A DNA stretch of 64,000 nucleotides, from contig NC_080423.1 in assembly GCF_029873635.1 (NCBI RefSeq), positions 98,948,397 to 99,012,396 on the forward strand, read 5' to 3'. Positions 20,469 through 29,883 of this stretch are shown piece by piece. The translations under genes were made by a program, and so were the position numbers. This DNA comes from Malania oleifera (lineage: Eukaryota; Streptophyta; Magnoliopsida; Santalales; Ximeniaceae). The notes beneath the pieces are model-generated. The model worked only from the letters and a program-made list of their open reading frames with translations. It searched no databases and had not been told where the DNA came from. The first letter of the stretch is position 1. Each line of letters starts with the position of its first letter.

Positions 20469-23288
20469 ATGAGTCCATGTGCATGTCTTGCCCTTCTCAC
20501 TCCCAAAAAGGATGGCACCTGGAGGATGTGCATTGATAGTAGAGCTATCAACAAGATCACCGTCAAGTATCGATTTCCCATACCTAGACTTGACGACATG
20601 CTTGATCAAATGGTGGGATCCAAAATATTTTCCAAGATAAATCTTAAAAGTGGATACCATCAGATTAGAATCCGACCAGGGGATGAGTGGAAAACTGCTT
20701 TCAAGACAAAGGATGGGTTATATGAGTGGTTAGTGATGCCCTTCGGCTTAACTAACGCACCAAGCACTTTCATGAGAGTTATGACCCAACTTTTAAGACC
20801 TTTCATTGGGCACTTCCTAGTAGTCTACTTTGATGATATCTTGATCTATAGTCAGACTAGGGAGGATCACCTTCTCCACTTGAGGAGCGTTTTTGAGGTC
20901 CTAAGAGAACAGAAAATGTATGCAAACCTAAAGAAATGTGTCTTTATGACCACACAAGTCATCTTCTTAGGGTTTGTAGTTTCTGACAAGGGAGTTTCTG
21001 TTGACCCTGAAAAGGTCAAAGCCATCAAGGATTGGCCCACTCCTAAAAACATTCATGAGGCAAGGAGTTTTCATGGGTTAGCCACATTCTATAGAAGGTT
21101 CATTAAAAACTTCAGCACTATCATGGCTCCTATTACAAACTCTCTCAAGAAAGGTGATTTTTCATGGTCAAAATCTGCAACTAAAGCTTTTTTGGATATT
21201 AAGGATATGATAACTAGAGCACCAGTGTTACGTCTCCCCGATTTTCAAAAACTATTTGAGGTTGCATGTGATGCATCGGGAGTTGGCATAGGAGGAGTGC
21301 TTAGTCAAGAAGGTCACTCAATTGCCTTCTTCAGTGAGAAGTTGAATGAGGCAAAACAGAGATATTCCACTTATGACAAAGAGTTTTATGCTGTAGTGCA
21401 GTCATTGCGACATTGGAGACATTACCTTCTTCCCCAAGAGTTTGTTTTATACTCTGACCACCAGGCCCTTAGGTATTTGCATACTCAAAGGAAGTTGGGG
21501 CATAGACACATAAAATGGGTTGAGTACATACAACAATACACCTTTGTGCTCAAATACCGAGCTAGTATTGAGAACAAAGCAGCTGATGCTTTGAGTCGGG
21601 TCATAGCCACATTGCAGACACTTCATATTAAGGTTATTGGCTTCGAAAGCATCAAGCATGAATACCCTCAGTGTCATGACTTTTCTGATATATTCTCTTG
21701 TCTACTTCAGGGTACTTCTATTACTCACCCTGAGTTTGTCATTCATGATGGGTTCCTCTTCAAGGGAACGAGATTGTGCATCCCATCCACGTCTTTACAT
21801 GACCAGTTAATTGAAGAGTTACATGCGGGGGGCGCCGCAGGTCATTTTGGTAGGGACAAGACAATTGCTATGGTAGAAGATAGGTTTTATTGGCCTAGTA
21901 TCAAGAGGGATGTTTCCAAAATTGTTTCCCACTGCCGCACATGTCAGACAGCTAAGGGCAGGAAACAAAACACTGGGTTATACACTCCATTACCAATACC
22001 ACACGTACCTTGGCAAGACATTAGCATGGACTTTGTGCTAGGACTCCCTAGGACTGTGAGGGGAAATGATTCAGTATTTGTTGTTGTGGATAGATTTTCC
22101 AAGATGTCACATTTTATTCCATGCAACAAAACACATGATGCATCTAAAATTGCCACCATATTTTTTCGAGAAGTAGTGAGACTTCATGGTCTTCCTAAGA
22201 CTATTGTTTCTGATAGAGATGCTAAATTTGTTAGCTACTTCTGGAAAACTTTGTGGGCAATGCTAGGTACCAAGCTCAAGTTCTCAAGTGCATACCATCC
22301 CCAGACCGATGGACAAACTGAAGTGGTAAATAGGAGCCTTGGTGACCTACTGCGCTGCTTGGTTGGAGAGCATATCACCACATGGGATTTATGTCTTCCT
22401 ATGGCAGAGTTTGCATTCAATAGCTCAGTGAATAGGACCACAGGACTTAGCCCTTTTCAAATTGTCATTGGTTATAGCCCCAGGAAGCCTATAGACCTCA
22501 TTCCATTGCCACCAGAGTCTAGAGTTAGCGAGTCAGCTGATTCTTTTGCAAAACACATACATGACTTACACTCTGAGATCAGAATGAAAATTAATTTGAG
22601 CAATGAACATTATAAATCTATTGCTGACATACATCGCAGGTTGCAGGAATTTTCAAAAGGTGTTATGGTTATGGTTCGAATTCGTCCTGAACGAATTCCT
22701 TCAGGAAGGGTAAGAAAGCTTCATGCTAAAAAGATGGGACCATTTAAAGTAATAAAGAAAATAAGCTCTAATGCATACATGTTAGATATTCCTCTTGATT
22801 ATGGCATAAGCAATGTATTTAATGTTGAGGATCTAACCCCTTTTCTTGAAACCAATTCTTTTTCAGAGCCTAGCCATACTAACCCTGCAGGTGATCTTTC
22901 CCCATTTATAGACACAGATACTATGAAAGAGCCAAAATTGCCTTTGCCACCACCATTAATTCCACCCAAGAAACCTGAGCAAATTGAAAAAATTTTGGAT
23001 GATAAAACAACACACACACGGGCTGGATCATATAAAAAATTCTTGGTCAAATGGAAAGGCAAGCCCCTATCAGAACGAAGTTGGATCTTAAAGGAAGAAG
23101 TTCTACGCCTCAACCCAGAACTATACACCGAGTATCTTCAACAAAATTCTTCGGGGCAGAATTCTTCTCAGCCAAGGAGAGATGATGGGGATCAAAATTT
23201 CCCAAACATAACATTTGCTAAGATGTTGTCACGTGGATGCATTCGCTGGGATGAAGGCAACTGCACACCTGTACAAGAAAATGCATAA
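20469..23288 (+). CDS. Chromovirus pol: RT, RNase H, integrase, chromodomain
   Basis: 939 codons in the same frame as gag. The reverse transcriptase active site is YFDD at residues 120-123. RNase H follows, with ACDASG at 266-271 and a C-terminal ADALSR near 373-378. The integrase has an HHCC zinc-binding region at about 452-489 and a catalytic triad at D521, D582 and E618, the last pair 35 residues apart as in D,D35E integrases. A chromodomain-like end (KKFLVKWKGK...SERSW) lies at about 835-895; in chromoviruses this directs integration to particular chromatin. The frame continues past the polypurine tract and stops 106 bases inside the right LTR. Only the upstream TAG keeps this from being one polyprotein. 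The subclade was not determined. Confidence 0.92.
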   Translation: MSPCACLALLTPKKDGTWRMCIDSRAINKITVKYRFPIPRLDDMLDQMVGSKIFSKINLKSGYHQIRIRPGDEWKTAFKTKDGLYEWLVMPFGLTNAPSTFMRVMTQLLRPFIGHFLVVYFDDILIYSQTREDHLLHLRSVFEVLREQKMYANLKKCVFMTTQVIFLGFVVSDKGVSVDPEKVKAIKDWPTPKNIHEARSFHGLATFYRRFIKNFSTIMAPITNSLKKGDFSWSKSATKAFLDIKDMITRAPVLRLPDFQKLFEVACDASGVGIGGVLSQEGHSIAFFSEKLNEAKQRYSTYDKEFYAVVQSLRHWRHYLLPQEFVLYSDHQALRYLHTQRKLGHRHIKWVEYIQQYTFVLKYRASIENKAADALSRVIATLQTLHIKVIGFESIKHEYPQCHDFSDIFSCLLQGTSITHPEFVIHDGFLFKGTRLCIPSTSLHDQLIEELHAGGAAGHFGRDKTIAMVEDRFYWPSIKRDVSKIVSHCRTCQTAKGRKQNTGLYTPLPIPHVPWQDISMDFVLGLPRTVRGNDSVFVVVDRFSKMSHFIPCNKTHDASKIATIFFREVVRLHGLPKTIVSDRDAKFVSYFWKTLWAMLGTKLKFSSAYHPQTDGQTEVVNRSLGDLLRCLVGEHITTWDLCLPMAEFAFNSSVNRTTGLSPFQIVIGYSPRKPIDLIPLPPESRVSESADSFAKHIHDLHSEIRMKINLSNEHYKSIADIHRRLQEFSKGVMVMVRIRPERIPSGRVRKLHAKKMGPFKVIKKISSNAYMLDIPLDYGISNVFNVEDLTPFLETNSFSEPSHTNPAGDLSPFIDTDTMKEPKLPLPPPLIPPKKPEQIEKILDDKTTHTRAGSYKKFLVKWKGKPLSERSWILKEEVLRLNPELYTEYLQQNSSGQNSSQPRRDDGDQNFPNITFAKMLSRGCIRWDEGNCTPVQENA
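23173..23182 (+). promoter_or_regulatory. Chromovirus polypurine tract
   Basis: CAAGGAGAGA directly precedes the TGATGGGG start of the right LTR and lies within the pol reading frame. Confidence 0.7.
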
Positions 23289-24484
23289 CTTCATCTACAG
23301 AAGCCCAAATAACCCGATTCCAATTGGGATGGAAAGAAGACTCCCATACCTTTCTTTGGGTATAGGTAAAACCATGAAATTCAAATTGTTCACGGCTTGG
23401 CAGCCCAATAACAGTAGGCATTGGTCTAGAAATTCTGCATCACATGGATAGCTGCACACATCTCACCAAATATGCCATAACTTTCCCAAGAAAAGTCCAA
23501 ATGGAGTGGTTCAAAGTGTGTTGCAAAGAAGACTTCCATATCTTTAATTTGGTATGTGGTAGGTAAACTAATTCAAAGTATGTAATGTCTAGAAGGCCGA
23601 AGAATGAGACTATTTGTTTTGAAAATTTTACATTTTTGACTTTTTGGTTTCATTTTATCATTTTCCATTCAAAGCTTGTTATATTTTATTTACTTATGGT
23701 TGGAGGGTTGTTCCAACATCTCTATATATAGCTGGGCATGTAAGTTATTAGGGACATCAAGTATTTTGAATTGAATCAAGATTTATTGCCTTGTGCTTAA
23801 GCTTTAAGCTTGTTCCCTGAGTGAGTGGTGAGAGATCACATCCCTTCTCCTTTGGAGATTGAGTGGTGAGAGGCCACGAGATTATCATTATTCATTTTCC
23901 ATATTACCATTCCAGTAGCTATTTTGTGAGATTAGTACTTCAATAGTCAAGCAGATCCATCACAACCCCAAGAAAAGCCGAGAATCACCATTCGAGATAT
24001 CGAGCAAGGTTCGAGTGTGTTGTGTTCATCATTCCGAATAATTTCAGTAAGCTCATTTCAATTACTTCCAAAATAACTCCTAGATAGCCAATATGATATT
24101 TACCTTCCATTAGCCTTTCAAAATATCCATTGCATGTCTTTGAATAATATTTGTAGACAAACTCTTCAAAGTCCAAAAGATTTTCATGCTTGAATGCTTG
24201 ATTGTGTCTTATTCTAAGGATATATAATTTGCATGTTTAGGCTTAATTCTAAGGCTTGAATTTACCATCTTTCAAGTAATTATCTTATCCTACTTGATTA
24301 GGTCCTTAAGGACAAGTCTACATGAATCCTATAACTTTTTGAATTTTCCACAACCTGTTGTTCTCGCATATAATTTATATTGGTCATTGCGGTTAATTAA
24401 ATTCCCATCTTAAAGTGTATTTGGTGTGTGCATTTGTGAGAGGGTCTTTGGTAGGACTAGGGTTCCTAGGATTGTCCTACATCA
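23183..24484 (+). repeat. Chromovirus right LTR (1302 bp)
   Basis: Partner of 16905-18212, ending CTACATCA and followed by the target duplication CACGC. It lacks a 6-bp piece near 23819 that is present in the left copy. Confidence 0.92.
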
Positions 24485-24793
24485 CACGCCGAAGGGCTGT
24501 TGTCCTAGTTGGTGCACCACTCTTGTGTTCTTCAAAATGGAACAATGGTCTCATCAACATATAGGTGAACAAGTTCTGTCCTCTGAGGTAGGGCATGCTT
24601 TGTGCCTTCCACAGAAGATAACTTTCATGGTTTAATTTGAAAGCAATGAAGTTTGTGGGGGAGGAAAGAGAGACATTAGAGTTTGTGGTGAGGGAATAAT
24701 TTGTTTAGGATTTTCAGCCATGGGAGAAAAGTTTTATGAGCTTTGGACTAAAAGACCTGGAATGATGGACAGTCCTAGCTAGCTTTGATACCA
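24485..24793 (-). pseudogene. 5' end of a reverse copia-type gag with primer site
   Basis: On the minus strand, TGGTATCAAAGC (24793-24782) is a primer-binding site. About 60 bases on, an ATG begins MAENPKQ..., and after one frameshift come the residues KLNH-SYLLWKAQ, typical of the N-terminus of plant copia gag. This runs to the chromovirus boundary at 24485 and would continue at 16904. Several frameshifts and stops make it a pseudogene. Confidence 0.6.
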
Positions 24794-25149
24794 TGACAAA
24801 AACAGAGAAAATAAAATCACATTGAGAGGAATTGTATCATTCTCATATATGTAATATTTCTATGCATTTCTAAAAGAAGCAATTTAGAATTTTTTCTTGA
24901 AACATATAATAATCTAGTTTACAATGAGCTGAAGAAGGATACATATTTGAGGCAAACAAGTGATTCAAGTAAAGGATCAGAGTAAAACAAACAGTAATTA
25001 TTAATCAGTTCAGCTGTTCAAAATTTTATTTATTTATTATTATGAATCAAAAAACTGTACTGATGCTGCTTAAAATAAAATAAATAAGGCCCATCCCCAT
25101 CTCTTTGGGGAGAGATCCATTAATTATTAAGGAGATGGAAGGGCAAACA
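24794..25149 (-). mobile_element. Probable 5' LTR of the reverse copia relic
   Basis: It lies immediately upstream (minus sense) of the primer site and has a TG/CA boundary at 24794. The outer end is uncertain; a CA at 25149 gives a plausible 356 bp. No second LTR was found, so the element has lost its 3' half. Confidence 0.4.
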
Positions 25150-25605
25150 CAATATGTGGGTCTCCCCATCCCAATAATCCCAGTGATGTGATTTATTTTT
25201 TATGCCTGTAATGTGGTAGGTAGTGATTTATTTTCAAAAACCGTATACTAATTTTTTTTTAACTTTCTTACTTTATAGGGTTTGCAACTGTGACAACGTT
25301 AGGACGATATCATGCAGCTCGAATGCAGCTTTCCACTTTTTTTTTTTTATCTGAAAAAATGAAATGTATTTAAATTTGAATTTTAATAATGTATTTCTAT
25401 TTAAATTTGAATTTGTATAATATATTTGTATTTGAATTTGAATTTGAACTTTTATAATAAATGTATTTAAATTTGAATTTGAATTTTGAATAATTTAAGA
25501 ATTTTATTGCAATTATGGTTTAATTTAATGCAAATGTGATTTAATTATAGATTTTTACAGGAATTAATCATTGGAAAAAAAATTAATATCACTATTAATT
25601 GTGCA
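25150..25605. other. CACTA interior, AT-rich, no gene
   Basis: Contains a degenerate array of AATTTGAATTTGAA-like repeats (25365-25500). No coding sequence is visible. Confidence 0.5.
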
Positions 25606-26147
25606 ATTTAAGTATTAGTGACGATTTAAAAATTGTCACTAATACGCTTTAGTGACGGTTTAAAACCGTCACTAGTTCCTAGGAGACGGTTTTGCAGAGC
25701 AACAGTGATGGTTTTTCGATCATCACTACTAATACACCAGTAGTGACGAGTCTAACAATCGTCACTAATAATAAAGCAATAGTGACGATTTTAAAATCGT
25801 CACTAATAATAGCGAATTAGTGACGAATTCATAAGCGTCACTAATAATAGAGCAATAGTTACGATTTCATCACCCTCACTAATAATGAAGCAATGGTGAC
25901 GATTTTTAAACCGTCACTAATACTATGGCTTTAGTGACGATTTTTGTCCATCCGGTGTAAAATCTATAGTGACAGGCCTAGGTCTTTAGTGACGGTGTAA
26001 TTCCGTCACTAATACTTCATTATTAGTGACGATTTTAATCCGTGACTAATATACTTTTATTGGTGACGGTTTGAAAAATTTGTCACTAATAAGTATTAGT
26101 AACGGTAGGTATAGCGACAAATTGAAAACCGTCATCAATAACCTTAT
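25606..26147. repeat. CACTA 3' subterminal repeat region
   Basis: At least a dozen TAGTGACG/CGTCACTA copies in both orientations, spaced about 20-40 bases apart. It is the counterpart of 1686-2350. Confidence 0.8.
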
Positions 26148-26158
26148 TTTTTGTAGTG
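26148..26158 (-). repeat. CACTA right terminal inverted repeat
   Basis: TTTTTGTAGTG, the complement of the left end, followed by the TTA duplication at 26159-26161. Confidence 0.8.
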
Positions 26159-26161
26159 TTA

Positions 26162-27774
26162 CAAGAGATACAGCTCTCTCCTCACACACCAATTCACACC
26201 CCGAACCGTGTATACAATAAAATCTGAAAAATACACTCAAAACAATGCTTCTAACAAAAGCTTGTGAGTACAATTCAAATTCCTAGCACATTAACTTATG
26301 ATATAACTTGAAGCTCATGAATGTATGAAAAACGATACAATCGTTTGATATATGATATGTGTCAATACACAAATTCGTATTTAATCAAAACTCCCAAGTA
26401 AAAATATATTTGAAATGTCTTGGAGTTAACTAGGGTTCTTGGTTCACTTTGTAAAGATGCAAAAGTATGTTTGAAGTGAACTCGTTAACAAAATCTTTGT
26501 CTTGGATACAAACTCAATTAAAATCACAAAGCTTTATTTCATGTATTTAATCACAAACTGAGAATATTAATTTTCAGAAAATATCCCTTAATTAAATGTA
26601 TAGTTGTAAGTACCAAGGATATTTAATCAAGTAGTAATTTAACTAAAATATATATCCTTTAGAAAATACACACTTGAATCAAAAAATCAATCAAGCAAGT
26701 TAAATAAGTTTTCTCAAGTAATGATCTTCTCAAAAATATATTTTATATGAATAGGCACACTCAAGATCAAAACTTTTTAATACTTAATCAAGAACAAGCA
26801 ATGAGATGAGATGAAAAGTCACAACACTAATAACTTGAAAGATCAAACCTCAATACTAGATTGAAATCCAGTAGAGTAAACAAGTTCCCTTTGAAAATCT
26901 AATTTGATTTACCCAAACTTGACGATTTTAGATTAATGTATAGGCAATCGTATAACACTTTTCAATGATCTTGCAACAAGGTGTGTTCTTCTCTTTTTTG
27001 TGTGTCTAACTTCTGTTCTAGGGTTTAGATATTCATAATATATAGTCTATTACTTTTAGGATTGATCTCAGCCATTGGATCAATAAGATAACTCACGAGT
27101 CTTTTTAGAAAAAAAACTGATTTTTAGGCTTTCCCGCGAGTTTAGGCAATCGAACTCGACTTCAGGCTCCTGAAGTGGCAACTTCAAGCGCCTGAGGTTC
27201 TAGGGTCAGGCGACCGAGGTACCTCTGCCAAGTTCTATCTTTCCCATTTAATTCTTCAGGCTACTGAACTTAATCTTCAAACTAAAGAAAATATTCATCA
27301 GGCGCCTGAGGTTAACTTCAGGTTACCGAAGTCCCCTCCTTTTTTTTTATTTCCTTTTTCTAGTTAAAAAAATATTTTGCTCTTTTTCTTAGGCCTTTTA
27401 TAAAACATATATTTAATGATTTTCTGAACATTTCTAGGTCCATGAAGATTCCCTAATGATGTACATGAAATGCATGAATCCTAATAATCATTCTAAGTTA
27501 TGAACCTCAAATTAAATCATACGAAAATGTAAGTACATGAGATCTAAATACCCATTCCCAAAATATTCTTGAACTTTGCCGCTTGCATCTTGATTCTCAT
27601 ACTCTTTGAGTTCCATGGTGCTTTCTAAAATGTATAAGCTTTACTTTGTGGCGTCCATGACTCGTTATCTTTCCGTGCATGCTCAGTGTAAGTCATGTTC
27701 ACAAACTCAATGCACAGATCAAATATCAAGTGATTTGTCATTATCAAAATAGGATTAGACTCGCAGAGTCAACA
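26162..27774 (-). mobile_element. Solo LTR, right part (5' end of the LTR in its own orientation)
   Basis: Read on the minus strand it begins TGTTGACTCTGCGAG at 27774 and soon has a phrase like ATAATGACAAAT, as in the large-LTR element (TTGACC... ATTATGACAAAT). The LTR length with 1271-1667 is about 2.0 kb. A GC-richer block at 27130-27330 holds repeated palindromic GGCGCCTGA/TCAGGCG motifs. These occupy a place like that of the GGTCGACC array in the other element's LTR. Right duplication GTCAC at 27775-27779. Confidence 0.65.
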
Positions 27775-28245
27775 GTCACCTTGGAGATTACTGTTATATG
27801 AGTCAATCAAGATGTCAGAGATGGGACAGAAGAGATTATTACGGTTCTACATTGGATGTGTACTAGGAAGACATTAGGTTTGTAAGGATGTGCGCTGATG
27901 GCATATAGGGAGATCTATCATTTGACTGATGGTAAACTTGTAAGGTTAGCGAACCGACACAGACTATCTCAATTCTTTCCGAAATTGGACCTAAAACTAT
28001 GATACTATGTAATTTGGGTTCGTAATAGCATGGGGCCTCGTTGCAAGTATTTGATGGAAACTCATACTTAACACATGTTATACAGATCCGTGTCATCATG
28101 AGCCTCGATTGTTCATCATTTTCCTTCCCCCCACCTAATATGTTAATTTTAGCCAGGTCCAACCGTTGTTGTTGAAGATCAATATTTTCTCTTTTTAAGG
28201 CTAGAAAATATGTATCGTGCAAGTTCCAAATCATAGTTGAAGAAA
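27775..28245. repeat. Dispersed repeat block B, copy 1
   Basis: It matches 59800-60267 closely. A 123-codon minus-strand frame (28234-27863) exists here, but the second copy keeps only its last 78 codons. The frame has no recognised domain, so I treat it as repeat DNA. In the second copy block B directly abuts block A. Confidence 0.75.
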
Positions 28246-29549
28246 GAACCTTTTCTCTGATTGATTCATGTTAGTTGCGAAACACGTTCACCCAAAAAGA
28301 TGGATTGGTGCATCATGAACTATAAAGATCGCACGGTTGAGTATTCCATGTCTTTAGAACTCGACAAATAGAAGCAAGGCATCTGGGAAACACCGAGGTT
28401 TGTCCCTTTGATCAACCGTGCAACATCTTAGGTTGAGGATTTGCGATGGCGGGCCACTGTCATTGCGTGCCCAGAGTAATCATCTCCTCCTTTCATGCAT
28501 TTCCATTTCATGCCCACCAACTGTTTGTCTATATGTTTCCGCCTCAATGTGTTGTTATTTATCGCTAATCTGTGAAATATTGAAGGGTTTTGATGTGTTT
28601 TCAAGTAATTGTTCTGTTTTATTAACAGTCGTTGAAATTTTGGCAATTGAGTTTTGAGTAGGTGACGTTTGTAGGGTAGTAATATGCAAATCTATGAGGG
28701 CCCTTTCTGTGATGTAATGAAGTTTTGGCTTTATTTTGATGATCAAAACTCGAAAGTATGTTGGTAGAATCTGAAGGTATTTCTCACTAGAACTATGTTC
28801 TGGTGTGCCATCTGTGTTGGCTTTAGTGTAAAGTTAGAGTAATATAATGATTGGTGGATATATATAAAGTCTGTATTTGAAGTACCCAAACTAAGATTTT
28901 TAAACACTTGGGAAGTGTCGAAGAGGGTTTCAAAGCCTGTCATTTTAGCAATCATAATGATTTAGAAGTATTCCGTCTAATTACAGCCATAGAAAGGACA
29001 GTCTTAGCAAATGGTCATAAAAAATTTCCAGCCTTAAGTCTAGGGAAGGAACTTGGAGAGTTTTGATATGGAGAATGGGCTGGTTGTGTAATTAAATATG
29101 ATGAATCTCACTATAGATCCAAAAGTAGCTCCTTCCAGCCTTGGGCCATGGGGATCACTCGCATCGCTTGCCCATATGACAGTATGACACTAATTTCTAC
29201 TTCCTATAATCTCACAACTAAGCTGCTAGAATAACAGCTCTGATATCACAATAAGAAATAGCATTGCCATGCGAGTATTCATAACTTCTTATTTAAGCAT
29301 AATGATTATTACAAACCAAAATTTTATCTAATAGCAAGTACATAATAACCATCCATGGACATAGCCAATAAAAAAAGATCAAGCAAACAATCCAACATTT
29401 AAAATAGCCTTCGCAATGCAAATAAAGAACTAAAAACAATGGAAATAAGAAAAGAAACAAATATGTCTGTGAAAGTTCACCCAGTTCGGTACTTGCATCT
29501 AAGCAATCACCCATGAAACTATGGAGAATGAAATGCACAATGATGGCCT
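28246..29549. other. Unassigned sequence between block B and a kinase relic
   Basis: Short frames only, the longest 108 codons (29293-29619 minus, overlapping the kinase relic). Nothing resembles a known domain. A GC-richer spot near 28400-28520 could be a fragment of something once coding, but it could not be identified. Confidence 0.35.
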
Positions 29550-29883
29550 TCCAATTGTTAATTTTTGGGAAACTTGTCACATTTTGGTTGAAATTGAGGA
29601 GTAGGGCGAAAGCATGCAAATGCTAGCTTCACAATAGAGCCACTTTATCTTCAATCTCGCTCATAGGCAGTGATAGGTGTTATTTTACCATATCCTTCAG
29701 CAGTATATGATGAGCCGACGACAAGAATAGGGATGAGATGAGATTGCCCAAGTTCATTCCCATAGTTGCTTCCACTGATATGACTCCAAAGCTACAAACA
29801 TCACACTCCCTTGTCGCTTCCGCTGTGTAAGCAAGCTTCACAAAAAAATCCTTCAAGTCATCCTTGTTGCTTGATATCACCAT
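29550..29883 (-). pseudogene. Relic of the C-terminal kinase exon of a MIK2-like receptor kinase
   Basis: The minus strand from 29866 reads KLAYTAEATRECDVCSFGVISVE..., closely parallel to the second exon of the intact gene at 39906 ([23 protein letters not shown]). It includes the following ISSL, HHILLKDMV and, in another frame, ACxHAF pieces. A stop after LLKDMVK, later frame changes and the change of the conserved VYSFG to VCSFG show that it is dead. About 10 kb left of the intact gene and in the same orientation. Confidence 0.75.

Larger units (their letters stand above)
16905..24484 (+). mobile_element. Full-length Ty3 chromovirus LTR retrotransposon
   Basis: Two LTRs (16905-18212 and 23183-24484; TG...CA ends) flank gag-protease-RT-RNase H-integrase-chromodomain in Ty3 order. 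The 5-bp duplication CACGC is present on both sides (16900-16904 and 24485-24489). A primer site matching initiator-Met tRNA and a purine tract are both in place. By eye the LTRs differ at about twenty positions plus one 6-bp indel, roughly 2%, which suggests a fairly recent insertion. Coding is complete except for one in-frame TAG at 20460. Confidence 0.95.
1668..26158. mobile_element. CACTA (En/Spm-type) DNA transposon, about 24.5 kb, with nested retroelements
   Basis: The left end reads CACTACAAAAA and the right end is its inverted complement TTTTTGTAGTG. Both are flanked by the 3-bp duplication TTA (1665-1667 and 26159-26161), the signature of CACTA transposons. Just inside both ends are dense direct and inverted copies of a TAGTGACG motif, as expected of the subterminal repeats that bind the CACTA accessory protein. 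Joining the flanks gives a continuous LTR sequence, with GCTTACAAGAG across the site. The interior contains two younger intact LTR elements (about 9.9 and 7.6 kb), older LTR-element pieces and a foldback, leaving about 7 kb that may be original. I found no transposase reading frame, so this copy is probably non-autonomous or decayed. Confidence 0.8.

Noticed and set aside
27863..28234. 123-codon minus-strand frame in block B
   Set aside because: The second copy (59800-60267) has lost the N-terminal third of the frame, and no domain is recognised. Repeat DNA is the better reading.
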